Origin: Megalobrama amblycephala
Lineage: Eukaryota > Chordata > Actinopteri > Cypriniformes > Xenocyprididae
DNA: 64,000 bases
Direction of reading: 5' to 3'
NCBI RefSeq assembly: GCF_018812025.1
Contig: NC_063061.1
Location: 30,977,655-31,041,654, forward strand
Position 1 is the stretch's first letter, and every line of letters starts with the position of its first letter. The notes under the pieces are model-generated. The model was not told where the DNA came from and made no database searches. It saw only the letters and a program-made list of their open reading frames with translations. Made by a program: the position numbers and the translations under genes. Below are positions 47,384 to 60,078 of the stretch, in pieces.

Positions 47384-48319
47384 CAGTACAGTCCAAAAGT
47401 TTGGAACCACTAAGATTTTTAATGTTTTTAAAAGAAGTTTCGTCTGCTCACCAAGGCTACATTTATTTAATTAAAAATACAGTAAAAAACAATAATATTG
47501 TGAAATATTATTACAATTTAAAATAACTGTTTTCTATTTGAATATATTTCACAAAGTAATTTATTTCTGTGATCAAAGCTGAATTTTCAGCATCATTACT
47601 CCAGTCTTCAGTGTCACATGATCCTTCAGAAATCATTCTAATATGCTGATCTGCTGATCTGCTGCTCAAGAAACATTTAATGTGTGTACAAAATATTTGT
47701 GTACAATATTTTTTTTCAGGATTATTTGATGAATAGAAAGTTCAAAAGAATAGTGTTTATCTGAAATCTAATCTTTTGTAACATTATAAATGTCTTTACT
47801 GCCACTTTTGATTGATTTAATGCATCCTTGCTGAATAAAAGTATTCATTCTTTCATTTCTTTTCAAAAAAATAAAAATAAAAATTCTTACTGACCCCAAA
47901 CTTTTGAACGGTAGTGTATAATGCTACAGAAGCTTTGTATTTCAGATAAATGCTGTTCTTTTGAACTTTCTATTCATCAAGGAATCCTGAAAAAAAAAGT
48001 ACACAACTGTTTTCAACATTGAAAATAATCATAAATGTTTATTGAGCAGCAAATCAGCATATTAGAATGATTTCTGAAGGATCATGTGACACTGAAGACT
48101 GGAGTAACGATGCTGAAAATTCAGCTTTGCATCACAGGAATAAATTACTTTGTCAAATATATTTAAATAGTACACAGTTATTTTAAATTGTAATAATATT
48201 TCACAATATTACTGTTTTTACTGTATTTTTAATTAAATAAATGTAGCCTTGGTGAGCAGACGAAACTTCTTTTAAAAACATTAAAAATCTTAGTGGTTCC
48301 AAACTTTTGGACTGTACTG
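47384..48319. mobile_element. Long palindromic Tc1/mariner-type element, 936 bp
   Basis: TA at both edges flanks CAGTACAGTCCAAAAGTTTG and its inverse. The two arms remain nearly complementary for roughly 400 bases each. Near 47890-47920 the centre contains 'aaacttttgaacggtagtgta', an end of a related element, suggesting two related copies fused head to head. Confidence 0.85.
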
Positions 48320-50739
48320 TATATAACACTAAATTACAGAATATTACATCACTGTTGCATTGTTACTGGATGTTGGTTACAAAGCCCCGCCCATCTGAGA
48401 GCCAGTCACCGCACTCACAAAGAGAAGCTGGGATTTCAGGTGGAAAAAAAATACATTGATTGAAAATCCCATGATAACTATCAGGGCGGCATTTCTCAAA
48501 AGCATTGTGTGCTAAATCGATTGTAGTGACCATTGGTGCTTTTGAGGACAGCATCCAAAGACAATTGTTGTCCAATGAATGTTGATCTTTGCTCCTTTGA
48601 AGAAATAAGTGTCTGAAGGATGAATTCAATAGGGACTCTATGAACTGAACCTGAAACCAAAAATGGCACCATCCAACACATTGCTCAGAAATAAACGTAT
48701 GGTTCAGGATGAGTGCAGAGGCAGAGGAAAGTGTGTCAATGGCACTGGCTAAACACTCTCTGTGCTTCAGAAGAGATGGTCAACAATATGATAAATCTTT
48801 AGTTGCGTGTCTGCCTAGTGGTACATGTGTTCAGCAGCTTTATGGCTGGTATTTGTGTGTGTGTGTTTCAGTCTTTAGTCCAAGGTCTTAAATGATCCCT
48901 TCATATTAATTAAAGAAATTGTCCATCAAGTTGACAATCAAGTATGTTAATTTCCTGTGAAACAGGAAGTGATAAAATATAAAGAGGTTCTTTTTGGGTT
49001 CTGAATGTAAAAGGCAGCAGATGGCCTCCAGGCAATGCAGAAATGCAGTAACAGGAATCATCTGCAGCGGAAATAACTCCTCACTCTCATCCGCTCACTC
49101 CAACTTCTGCTGCTTTTCCTGCAGCCGTTCTGCCTCTCTTAGCAAAGATTGACCGATTCTCTGATTATTATTTCACTGCCCAGGGAAATGAAGTGATGTT
49201 GCTACAAATTATTATTTATTATATAACCTGACTTGCCATTTAGGATGCTTCTGTTGTAGCCTTTATCAATGTTTCTCTTGTTTACATTTTTTTTTATTCT
49301 TTGTTCTTCATTTTCTAGAAGTAGAGTTAAAAAAACTTGCTGTAGAAAGAAGGTAGACCACCATCTTGCTCCGATGAAAGTGACTTGAATGCACCTGACG
49401 GTGTAAAATCTTCCCACTCATAACTACAATCTTCCCAGGAGGACTTGAATGCACCAAATGTCCACAGTTTGTCAATTAGTCAGCCTTGAGCCCTTTGTTG
49501 CTATGCAAGTCTGCCAGCTGAGGAGTGTTTCTTTTGTGTTTACAGGGCACAACCTCAATCTCTGGGGACAACAGCTGGCAAACAGAAGGGAAAATCACCA
49601 GAGTCCAGAAACACACAATTTATCTTGCTAAGCCAACATTTTGATTAGAGATTTATGATATAAAGTGCCATTTTATGCGAGTTATTAGGCCTACTCATTA
49701 TTTTGTGTGTGTGTGTGTGTGTGTCAGCTGCATAAAGCAAAGCCAGTGATCTTTAGCAATGTGCATGTATGCTAGTGTGCATTAAAAGTCAGTGACATTT
49801 TACATGTTTGTGCATTTGGCATTTGCTCCACAAGCCTGTGTTCAGTTTGAAGGAGAGATAGAGAATGAGTATAAATGTGTGACGTTTGAAAGAGGGTATG
49901 CATTGATCTACAACGTAAAGAGCTCTTTGTTCCCGGTAACAAAGAACAGAGCGTGACATGAGCTAATTAATCACATAGCCTTTAACAAGCCACGGCCTGA
50001 GCAAGATTAAATGACTGAGATATCGAGTGAGAAATGAAGGACATGGGAATGTGATCGAGAGATAAAAGGAAAGTCAGTGGGGGAGAAAGGAATACAAAAG
50101 GAAAGTACACAGAGACACAACAGTGAAGAAAGTGACAGTACCGGCAGCACATTGCCCTGGGCACCCAGTAAACATTAAATAAACAGTTAATAAAACCCCT
50201 TAAACAGTTAATGAACAGCTCATGAATTGGTGAAGATGAAGCCTTTATATTCTCTGAAGTTTTGTTCCTTTTGTGTGTTGTGTGTGGTTTCAAGCTGGCA
50301 CTAGTGGTTTTCTAGATTGTTTTCAATGCAGAAACATGCTGAAATGTCAATAACAATGGTGATTTTTTTTTTTCTGTTTAGCTTGAAGCATTTTGCTGAA
50401 AATTTGTGCACTTTTTAAATGCTAATTAATATTGCATTCTTTGAAATATGGGCAGCCTAAGGTTTTTGGAGCTTATTTTCTGATGAAGTTGTTTTTCTTT
50501 TCACATAGAGTGCAACAACCTAACAGTAAAAAAAATTAGTCGATAAAGAAAATAATGAGATTTTTACTTAAAACCTTACTGTTGTGATCTCCAACATCTC
50601 TAGCCCCACTTACTGGTCTATATTGATATATTTACTGGTCCCCACTTACTATGTCATTATTAATTGTTAAAAAAAAAATGTTTGTCTTTCCCAGTCCTTC
50701 CTCATCCTCACTTCTTTTTCGTTGGGAAATCCAAAATCT
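48320..50739. other. Gene-free stretch
   Basis: A TG run lies near 49705-49724. Otherwise there is no recognised repeat or gene; open frames are short and without domains. Confidence 0.45.
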
Positions 50740-50820
50740 ATGGAAGCTTGTTTCCACCACTGAATACCAAAAGAAAAAAGGTATAATTGCAACTTTTTTT
50801 ATCTTGCAATACTGACTTTT

Positions 50821-53075
50821 TTCTCAGAATTGCGTGATATAAAGTCAGAGTTGCGAGTTATAAAGTCAGAATTGTGAGTTATAAAGTCAGAATTGTGAGT
50901 TATAAAGTCAGAATTGCGAGATATAAACTCAAAATTGTGAGTTATAAAGTCAGAATTGTGAGATATAAAGTCAGAATTGTGAGTTATAAAGTCAGAGTTG
51001 CGAGATATAAACTCAAAATTGTGAGTTATAAAGTCAGAGTTGTGTTATAAAGTCAGAATTGTGAGTTATAAAGTCAGAGTTGTGAGTTATAAACTCAAAA
51101 TTGTGAGATATAAAGTCAGAATTGTGAGTTATAAACTCAAAATTGTGAGTTATAAAGTCAGAATTGTGAGTTACAAAGTCAGAGTTGCGAGATATAAAGT
51201 CAGAATTGAGTGATATAAAGTCAGAATTGTGTTATAAAGTCAGAGTTGCGAGATATAAAGTCAGAATTGCGAGATATAAACTCAAAATTGTGAGTTATAA
51301 AGTCAGAATTGTGAGTTATAAAGTCAGAGTTGTGAGATATAAAGTCAGAATTGAGTGATATAAAGTCAGAATTGTGAGTTATAAAGTCAGAGTTGCGAGA
51401 TATAAAGTCAGAATTGCGAGATATAAACTCAAAATTGTGAGTTATAAAGTCAGAATTGTGAGTTATAAAGTCAGAATTGTGAGTTATAAAGTCAGAGTTG
51501 TGAGATATAAAGTCAGAATTGAGTGATATAAAGTCAGAATTGTGAGTTATAAAGTCAGAGTTGCGAGATATAAACTCAAAATTGTGAGTTATAAAGTCAG
51601 AATTGTGAGTTATAAAGTCAGAGTTGTGAGATATAAAGTCAGAATTGAGTGATATAAAGTCAGAATTGTGAGTTATAAAGTCAGAGTTGCGAGATATAAA
51701 CTCAAAATTGTGAGTTATAAAGTCAGAATTGTGAGTTATAAAGTCAGAATTGTGAGTTATAAAGTCAGAGTTGTGAGATATAAAGTCAGAATTGAGTGAT
51801 ATAAAGTCAGAATTGTGAGTTATAAAGTCAGAATTGCGAGATATAAACTCAAAATTGTGAGTTATAAAGTCAGAATTGTGAGTTATAAAGTCAGAATTGT
51901 GAGTTATAAAGTCAGAGTTGTGAGATATAAAGTCAGAATTGAGTGATATAAAGTCAGAATTGTGAGTTATAAAGTCAGAGTTGCGAGATATAAACTCAAA
52001 ATTGTGAGTTATAAAGTCAGAATTGTGAGTTATAAAGTCAGAATTGTGAGTTATAAAGTCAGAGTTGTGAGATATAAAGTCAGAATTGAGTGATATAAAG
52101 TCAGAATTGTGAGTTATAAAGTCAGAGTTGCGAGATATAAACTCAAAATTGTGAGTTATAAAGTCAGAATTGTGAGTTATAAAGTCAGAGTTGTGAGATA
52201 TAAAGTCAGAATTGAGTGATATAAAGTCAGAATTGTGAGTTATAAAGTCAGAGTTGTGAGATATAAAGTCAGAATTGAGTGATATAAAGTCAGAATTGTG
52301 AGTTATAAAGTCAGAGTTGCGAGATATAAACTCAAAATTGTGAGTTATAAAGTCAGAATTGTGAGTTATAAAGTCAGAATTGTGAGTTATAAAGTCAGAG
52401 TTGTGAGATATAAAGTCAGAATTGAGTGATATAAAGTCAGAATTGTGAGTTATAAAGTCAGAATTGCGAGATATAAACTCAAAATTGTGAGTTATAAAGT
52501 CAGAATTGTGAGTTATAAAGTCAGAATTGTGAGTTATAAAGTCAGAGTTGTGAGATATAAAGTCAGAATTGAGTGATATAAAGTCAGAATTGTGAGTTAT
52601 AAAGTCAGTTGCGAGATATAAACTCAAAATTGTGAGTTATAAAGTCAGAATTGTGAGTTATAAAGTCAGAGTTGTGAGATATAAAGTCAGAATTGAGTGA
52701 TATAAAGTCAGAATTGTGAGTTATAAAGTCAGAATTGCGAGATATAAACTCAAAATTGTGAGTTATAAAGTCAGAATTGTGAGTTATAAAGTCAGAATTG
52801 TGAGATATAAAGTCAGAATTGTGAGTTATAAAGTCAGAGTTGTGAGATATAAAGTCAGAATTGAGTGATATAAAGTCAGAATTGTGAGTTATAAAGTCAG
52901 AGTTGCGAGATATAAAGTCAGAATTGCGAGATATAAACTCAAAATTGTGAGTTATAAAGTCAGAATTGTGAGTTATAAAGTCAGAGTTGTGTTATAAAGT
53001 CAGAATTGTGAGATATAAAGTCAGAGTTGCGAGATATAAAGTCACAACTGCTTGTTATAAAGTCAGAATTGCGCA
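50821..53075. repeat. 21-bp minisatellite array
   Basis: About one hundred copies of a 21-bp unit of the type 'gttataaagtcagaattgt' with variants (agagttgcg, aaactcaaaattg, agaattgagtg) arranged in a recurring order, so a higher-order pattern is present. Because 21 is a multiple of three, the minus strand is open for 468 codons of a 7-residue repeat (51221-52627). This is not a gene. Confidence 0.93.
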
Positions 53076-53087
53076 ATGCTTTCTCAC

Positions 53088-53231
53088 GGCAATTCGTACG
53101 TATTCACATGACCTCACTCGTATGAATTCATACGATTTGTCTAAACCCCAGTGACAGATAGGTTTAGGGGCGGGGTTAGGGGTAGGTAATTCGTACGTAT
53201 TTGCCACCTCGTAAAATACGTACGAATTGCC
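53088..53231. mobile_element. Palindromic MITE, 144 bp
   Basis: GGCAATTCGTACGTATT at the left and TACGTACGAATTGCC at the right. It belongs to the same family as 904-1128 and 11435-11575. It is inserted in the right end of the 50740-53356 element. Confidence 0.75.
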
Positions 53232-53364
53232 ATGATCGGGTTGCAAGAATTGTGAGTTTATATCTCGCAATTCTGAGAAAAGAAGTCAGAATTGCAAGGT
53301 AAAATTCGCAATTACCTTTTTGAATTTTTTATTTAGTGACGGAAACAAGCTTCCATAAAAATCT

Positions 53365-56300
53365 GATCAAGTCAAGTCAAGGCCCCCCTTATTTATATAG
53401 CGCTTTTTACAATGCAGATTGTGTCAAAGCAGCTTTACATTGATAATTGGTATATAATTTTCCTTTTAAAGAATAGTGTCAATGCAGGCAGATCAAAAGC
53501 ACTGTTGAATAAATGTCAAGAATACTGTTGAATATCAAATGTCAAGTCAAATTAAATTAAATTAGGGCTGCACGATTAATCGTATTTTAATCACGATAAC
53601 GATATCTGCTTCTCCCGATTGATTTTAAATAATCGTCACGATATTGGCCCACTCTATGAAAATGAACATAATTTGGAAATATTGGAAGTAATATTAGGAG
53701 TTTCGCTGTTTTATCTTTTGAAGTTCCTAAAGGTTTCACCAGTTTTCATAATGTTGATCAGCTAGAAATGATTGTTCTTTGCTTTACAAATTTGCCAGGC
53801 AAATTTTGTTCACTCAAAATGAATAACACAAAACCTTTCCTAAAGCTGCATGATTTTTGGTATCAGTCACCACAAACAGAATGGGATGAAATACGCACTA
53901 AAGTTTAACACACAACGATAGGGGAAAGCAGGCCAATTTTAACATAAAAACTGCACTTCATATAGTTTACTGCTCTGCCTATACAATCTATTTTCCTCCA
54001 TAGTTGCATTTTTACAGGCAAATTAACAGTTTGCCTCTTATACAGCAGAGTATTGTAAGGTTAACGCTGATTTTAATTAGTGCTGGACCACCAGATTTAC
54101 CATCTGGCTGTTTCTGATCTGTCCTGTGGTTATGGAGTTTGGTTTTAATCATAATTCTTTGCTATGCATTTTACAGTGAGGTCTAGCATCCCACAACAAA
54201 CCTGGACCACAAATATATAAACAAACAGCCACTCACTGCACTGGATCTAGGGATTTCATGGATAATCTCACTTTTGGAGCCCTTCATACCATCATACACT
54301 GGTGTCATTTTTTTCATCAGCTAATGGATGGCCGGGGTGAAGGTGCTGACCGATGTTTCAGTGAGTAATAATGATAATGCAGCTGGTGAACTGTACTCTG
54401 GTTTATATGGAAATGTAACACAAGTGAATTGAGTCTCAATTTTTATGACTCAATATATTGAGTGAAAGATTAATAGATTAAATGGATGCCAGACTCCCTA
54501 GAGGTCTGAAAAGGTGGTGTGTCATTGACAGAGGGGAGGGGCTTATAAATTAGTTTCATTAAAGAGGCGGGGCCAAGACTATTGGGTACAGAACATGTGT
54601 GACAATAGGCCTACTTTTGATCATCATTTTGAAAAGTACATTTATTGCTTTATTCAACATCTAACATTGTATATTTTTATTACTAGTGCTTTTTTAAATT
54701 AAATGGTTTGACATTATGTTTTCTAATATAATGACATACATACTTTTTTATTTTTTTTGTTTTTGCTTAAAGTTTAGTGCTATATTTAATAAATATTTTT
54801 TTATATATATTTGGTTTTATAATACAATTCCATTCATGCTTTGTTGTTTTTTATTTTAATCTCTTTTTGTATATATCTTTTATTGCTAGTGCTATCTTAA
54901 AGATTAAAGTTTTCTCATAAAATGACAGTCATATTTTTGTCATTATTTATTGCTTAAACTTTGCTAGTGCTATATATATATATATATTATTGTTTTCTAA
55001 TGACATTTATGCATTGTTGTTATTTATTTATTTTAGTGTCTGAATGTTTTCATCATCTTAAGCAATTAAAAATATCATCTGAAAGGTCAGAGTAAAATAT
55101 TGTGTTTTCACAAGCAAGCAAACACAGTTAATCCCTGTTGTGCTCATACGGAGAGAAGAATAAGATCTCAGTTCTCAGAGGCTGTTTTTCTTCAAGACAA
55201 TCTGATTATTGAAACAAAGAAAGCTCTGCTATACATCAATAATGAAATCCGACTGAAGATCTAACACACATGCACACACCCTCCGCTCTCACTTTGAATC
55301 TGTTATGTGTTTCCTATAGATCCATCGACCTGTGTGGAAATATTCATTAAATTGATTTCTTATGTAGAAACCATCAAGTCTTGTAATTTCAACACACCAA
55401 GCTCATTGAGAAAGAAGAAGGGTGAAAGTAGATAAAATGTATTTATTTATTTTACAGCAAAAGAGGTGAATCGCTGTCTTCAGGTGCTTTCTGTGTTCAG
55501 AATTTGTTAGGCAAGTGAATTGTATAAGTATTTGCTTTTAATATATCCAGATGTCTTATCATTGGCTTTAGTCGCTCACCCCGCATAGTTAATAGGGTGG
55601 CACATATTTAATGCGATGATGGCATCTTCATTATTACTGTCGATTAATAATAAAGTCTTCCTGAGACAGTAGTGACCCACCCTGACACCCACAACAATCA
55701 CATATCATGGCATGTTTGTGTGTGGTTCAGGTAAACCCTACGTTATAGGGACTAAATGTCCCCACAAAGATAGAAATATCTATAATCCTTGTCCTTGTGG
55801 GGACATTTTTTTGCTTATAAATCACAATTTTTTTTTTCTGTGATGGGTATAGGTTAAAGGACAGAATATACAGTTTGTACAGTATAAAAATCATTATATA
55901 TGGAATGTCCCCATAAAACATGAAAACCCATGTGTGTGTGTTTTTTTTCCATGTGCAGATCTTTCCTCGCCTCCAGTTCCAGTTGAATAATCAAAGACTC
56001 CGTTGTGTTGTTTCTGAGTCTCTCTTATCTGTTTCTGAAGGACTGTGTGTGAGTGTTTGAGCTGCGGTACAGACAGACACATGATATTTTCAGAAAAGTA
56101 TTTTCTGTTGACTGAATAGCCAAGGTCAGCTGAGAGCAAAAAACCTTCAGATGCCTCTTAAAAAGATACACACACATTCTCTCCACTGGAGACTTGAAGT
56201 CACTCTTAAAAATAAAGATTCTTTACTTGCATATGGTTAAAGAACCTTTAACATCCAATAGAAACTTTCAATTGCATACAAGGTTCTTTATAGTGGAAAA

Positions 56301-57487
56301 ACGGTTCTTTCGTTTTTTTTTAAAAAAATGTTCTTCACACCTTTTTTAAGAACTGTTCACTGCAAGGTTCTTTGGGGAACCAAAAATGGTTCTTCTGTGA
56401 TTGCTGTGAAAAACCCCCTTTTGTTTTTTAAGTCGGCCTGAAACAGAAGTTGTTAGTAGAAGTCTTTTCTTCTCTATTGTGATGTATATCCAAGTGAAAC
56501 GGCTTCTCGAATGAGAAAAAATGTAGGGTGGGACTTGATTTTGTAGATCAGGAATTGATTGGATGGTTGTGGTTGAGTGACAGGTTGTCCCACCCTCGCG
56601 CCAGTAAACACGTCATCAGAGAAGAAATGTTGCTGCAAGTTATTTTGATTAAAAATTATGGTACATGATTAAAAAAAATCATATAGATAAATAATTTATA
56701 AAAATACAGAAATATTCCATAAAAATGCTATTTTATTTTATTATTTTATTTTATTGAAGCCTTTAGATACATTCATTCTGTTATTGCATGAATATCTTCC
56801 GACTTCTTTCCTGGGATAAGTCCAAATAAAATCTTTCTCTGCCATGCTTAAACATAATTCAATGAGCACTGCCTCCTTAGGTTTCTTAATTTAGAGCTGA
56901 TATTCAAAATTTGCTCCATAGAAAACATGAGAATGAAGAGAGTCACTTTCATATTCCCATGAAAGCAAAGAAAAGTCCTGGAAATCCGAATTGTTTGCTT
57001 ATATTGATGATTCTCCCATTTAAGGGAATCCATGGAGAATCACTGTTATTATCCTGACATCAGGATCAGCTCTAAACTAAAGCTTTTCATTTCCTTGTGT
57101 TTTGTTTGGATTGTGCACATTTTCACACTGAAGGAGCAATTCTAAAAGGATAAATTTGACAGCATCATTTACACTAAATGCATTTTCACTAAGGAATTAT
57201 GCAAACATTTGTATGTTACATTTCCCACAGGCCAGATACCTGAATCAATCAGCTCTATAAAATGCCAAAAGTGTGCATGACTCCGTTGTGGGTTTGGGTT
57301 TATGCCTGGTTATAATGCACTTCCCAATCATTTGATTAATTTCTTGCTGTCATGATCAATAAAAACGTACACAAACATCTCTTTTTAATAACATTCCATT
57401 TACCGCCTGCTATTCACAACATTAATTGCAGCAGGCAGATAGTGCTGAGTTTTGTAAATAAAATGCAATCTATAATAAAAAGCTTAA
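53365..57487. other. Gene-free stretch with repeat fragments
   Basis: The segment 53390-53455 is a retroposon tail ('tatttatatagcgctttttacaatg'). The segment 53564-53655 begins 'agggctgcacgattaatcg', an end of a common fish DNA element whose inverse appears at 59175-59195. About 56205-56420 holds the 'aaggttctttatagtgg' repeat. No gene. Confidence 0.5.
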
Positions 57488-58106
57488 AGGATTAGTGCAC
57501 TTTTAAATACACTTTTCCTGATAAATTTACTCACCCCCATGTCATCCAAGATGTTCATGTCTTTCTTTCGTCAGTCGAAAAGAAATGAAGGTTTTTGAGG
57601 CAAACATACTTTCGTACAAACGTACTTTCCGCTTCCGCATTCTTCATAACGCTTACGCTGAATGTTCTACGCCTTCCCTATTCAAGTTACGGAAAAAAAC
57701 AAAACTGGCGCCGCGTTCGTTCCGTAAGTAGAATAGGGAAGGCGTAGAACATTCAGCGTAAGCGTTATGAAGAATGCGGAAGCGGAAAGTACGTTCAAGG
57801 CGATATTTTGTTTATAAAGCATAAACGGTTGTATTTTTTTCGAAAATGACCGATCGATTCGCTAGATAAGACCCTTATTACTCATCTGGTATCGTTTAAA
57901 GCCCTTGAAGCTGCACTGAAACTGTAATTTTGACCTTCAATCTGTTGGTAGCCATTGAAATCCACTGTAAGGAGAATAATCCTGGAATGTTTGCATCAAA
58001 AACCTTCATTTCTTTTCGACTGACGAAAGAAAGACATGAACATCTTGGATGACATGGGGGTGAGTAAATTTATCAGGAAAAGTGTATTTAAAAGTGGAAT
58101 AATCCT
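57488..58106. mobile_element. TTAA-flanked palindromic element with an inner palindrome
   Basis: TTAA (57484-57487, 58107-58110) brackets AGGATTAGTGCACTTTT and an inverse end TTTTAAAAGTGGAATAATCCT-like arm; the arms match for more than 100 bases. Inside, 57621-57793 is a second long palindrome ('cgtactttccgcttccgc' and complement). Confidence 0.82.
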
Positions 58107-58110
58107 TTAA

Positions 58111-60074
58111 TTTAGAAGCCATGCTTTTACTAAAAGAAATGACAATGCCTTTATTTGACCTGATAATCATTTAAATCTTGCACAAGACACGCATTACTTC
58201 TGCATTCTCCAATTCCAGTGGAAGTCTATGTGAGTGTCGCAGCACTCTTTTTTCCAAGATCTCTTGTCTAAACAAAAATGACAGATGTTTATATTTCTCA
58301 AGTCTGACTTTATACTTGCAATTGCCAGTTTATCAAGAAAAGATTTAAATTAATTAATTTTGAGTTAAAAAAGAAAATTCAGTTTGAATGATTCAGTGAC
58401 TCACTCGTAAAGACTTTGGCTACATCCAAAATCTCATACTTCCCTACTATGTAGTAGGCGAAAAACGGTATATGTGACAAAAGAAGTATGTCCGAATTCA
58501 CATTACTCATAAAAGAGCAGACAAAAAGTCCCTGGATGACCTACTTTTTTCTGGCGAGATTCTGAAGAGTGCATACAATGGACACTTTACTATCCCATGA
58601 GGCCACGGGAGAGGATTTGTGAATGGCGATAAAGCGAAGTAACTGATGCTGGGAGGTCACGTGATAAGGGCAACATGGCGAATGTAGCATGTCTGGATTA
58701 CATTCATAATACACACATTAATACTATACTTTTTTTAGAGGTCGTGAAGTAATTACTTATTCAAAATAAGTGCCTACTTAAGAGAGTATGCGATTTCAGA
58801 TTCAGTTTTTAAAAGTTACTTGTCGCCACCTACTGGTGTAATGATGTAATTGATACAATCCTCATCTGAAGCGTCAAGTTACTTTTGATCACTACCGTAG
58901 ACATCAGTGTTTATATCTGAACTATAAACTTTTATCCCAGTACTTCTGTGATAGTTTGTATTATTGTAACAGTTTGAAATAATGATACTGTGTGGTTGAA
59001 AAGATGAAGCTGTTTCATACCTATACATGACAACTGCTTTCTCTGAGTCAGCAGCAGCTCCAACATAGATTTACTGATCGTACTTGTGATCGTAAGGTTT
59101 AATAGACAGAGCCGTATCATTGTCTTTTAGGAATAAGATTGCTTAGATGTTCGATTCAAGATCACGGTCTTTTAACGATTAATCGTGCAGCTCTACTGAC
59201 ACTCTTTCCTTTTCCCACTTTTGAAACGAATACAGTTGAGCCATAAGAACAATCACAAATCTCATTCATCAAACGTGCCTTTGACTGCAGCACTTAACCC
59301 AGGAAGCCTCAGAGGGATTGTTGCTTTTGGACATTAAATGATAACATATGACACTTTGGTGTCTGTGTGTAGAAGCACAGTTGGAGGACTATAGCTAAAT
59401 AACCCCTGCTACCCCAGCCCAAATACCACAGGATGAGATGCTAGATAATGAGAGTGAGCTTCCTCTGTTCTATCTAATCTGGGGCTCACTTTTAATCCCT
59501 GAAACCTCTGAGGCCTTAACAAATGCACAAACACATATGCCCTGAATGCATGTGTCAGCAGAAAATACACTGCTGGAGCTGGTGAATCAAGCTTGGTAGG
59601 TCTAGACCACCGCGAAACGACAACAAACCTACCAGTTACCATGTTCCTTAATCTGGTTGGACCTAGTTTTTCCAGCACTGTGTCATCTAATGCTTGAAAA
59701 TTTAAATGAGTCAATACATAATCAATCCTTCTTCCAAAATCTGTTTATGTCTTACCCTGTTTGACTACTATGGTAACCCTGTTATAAGTGTTTATATTTT
59801 AGGCCTGACAGGATGGTTTTCGCATGAAATTGAGTGCTTTTGTTACTCGCCCATGCGTGTTTCATCATATACATAAATAGAGAAAAGTTGCTATGGCTAC
59901 TTTGATAATAGCGAATCCGCCTTGGTGCGAACGCAACTGGCTAATAAAGGGAATGGGAGATGAGACTCTGATTGGTTTAATGCACGTTATGCCCAAAACA
60001 CACCCATTACCTATTAAGAGAATAGGGACAACCCTTTTAGTCCATGCACCGGCACGCCGACCATTTTTATATCC
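58111..60074. other. Gene-free stretch
   Basis: About 58435-58800 has element-like ends ('catacttccctac' and 'gagagtatgcgatttcag'). The segment 59175-59195 is the 'cgattaatcgtgcagctct' end. Nothing coding. Confidence 0.45.
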
Positions 60075-60078
60075 TTAA

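Larger units (their letters stand above)
50740..53356. mobile_element. Foldback element with minisatellite core, 2617 bp
   Basis: Terminal inverted repeats ATGGAAGCTTGTTTCC and GGAAACAAGCTTCCAT, then 'aaaaaggtaattgc'-like inner arms, enclose the tandem array at about 50821-53075. Flanks read CAAAATCT (50732-50739) and AAAAATCT (53357-53364), an 8-bp target duplication with one mismatch, as in hAT elements. A small MITE (53088-53231) is inserted near the right arm. Confidence 0.8.

Noticed and set aside
51221..52627. 468-codon minus-strand open frame of a repeated seven-residue unit
   Set aside because: It lies wholly inside the 21-bp minisatellite. A period divisible by three without stops automatically gives a long frame. 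No start context, splice sites or domain support a gene.
50821..53075. Regular short repeats resembling a CRISPR array
   Set aside because: There are no unique spacers between repeats, the units are contiguous and the sequence is vertebrate.
53564..59195. A single 5.6 kb element bounded by 'agggctgcacgattaatcg' and its inverse
   Set aside because: The two ends are inverted, but nothing between them is coding and other element ends intervene, so two separate fragments are as likely.
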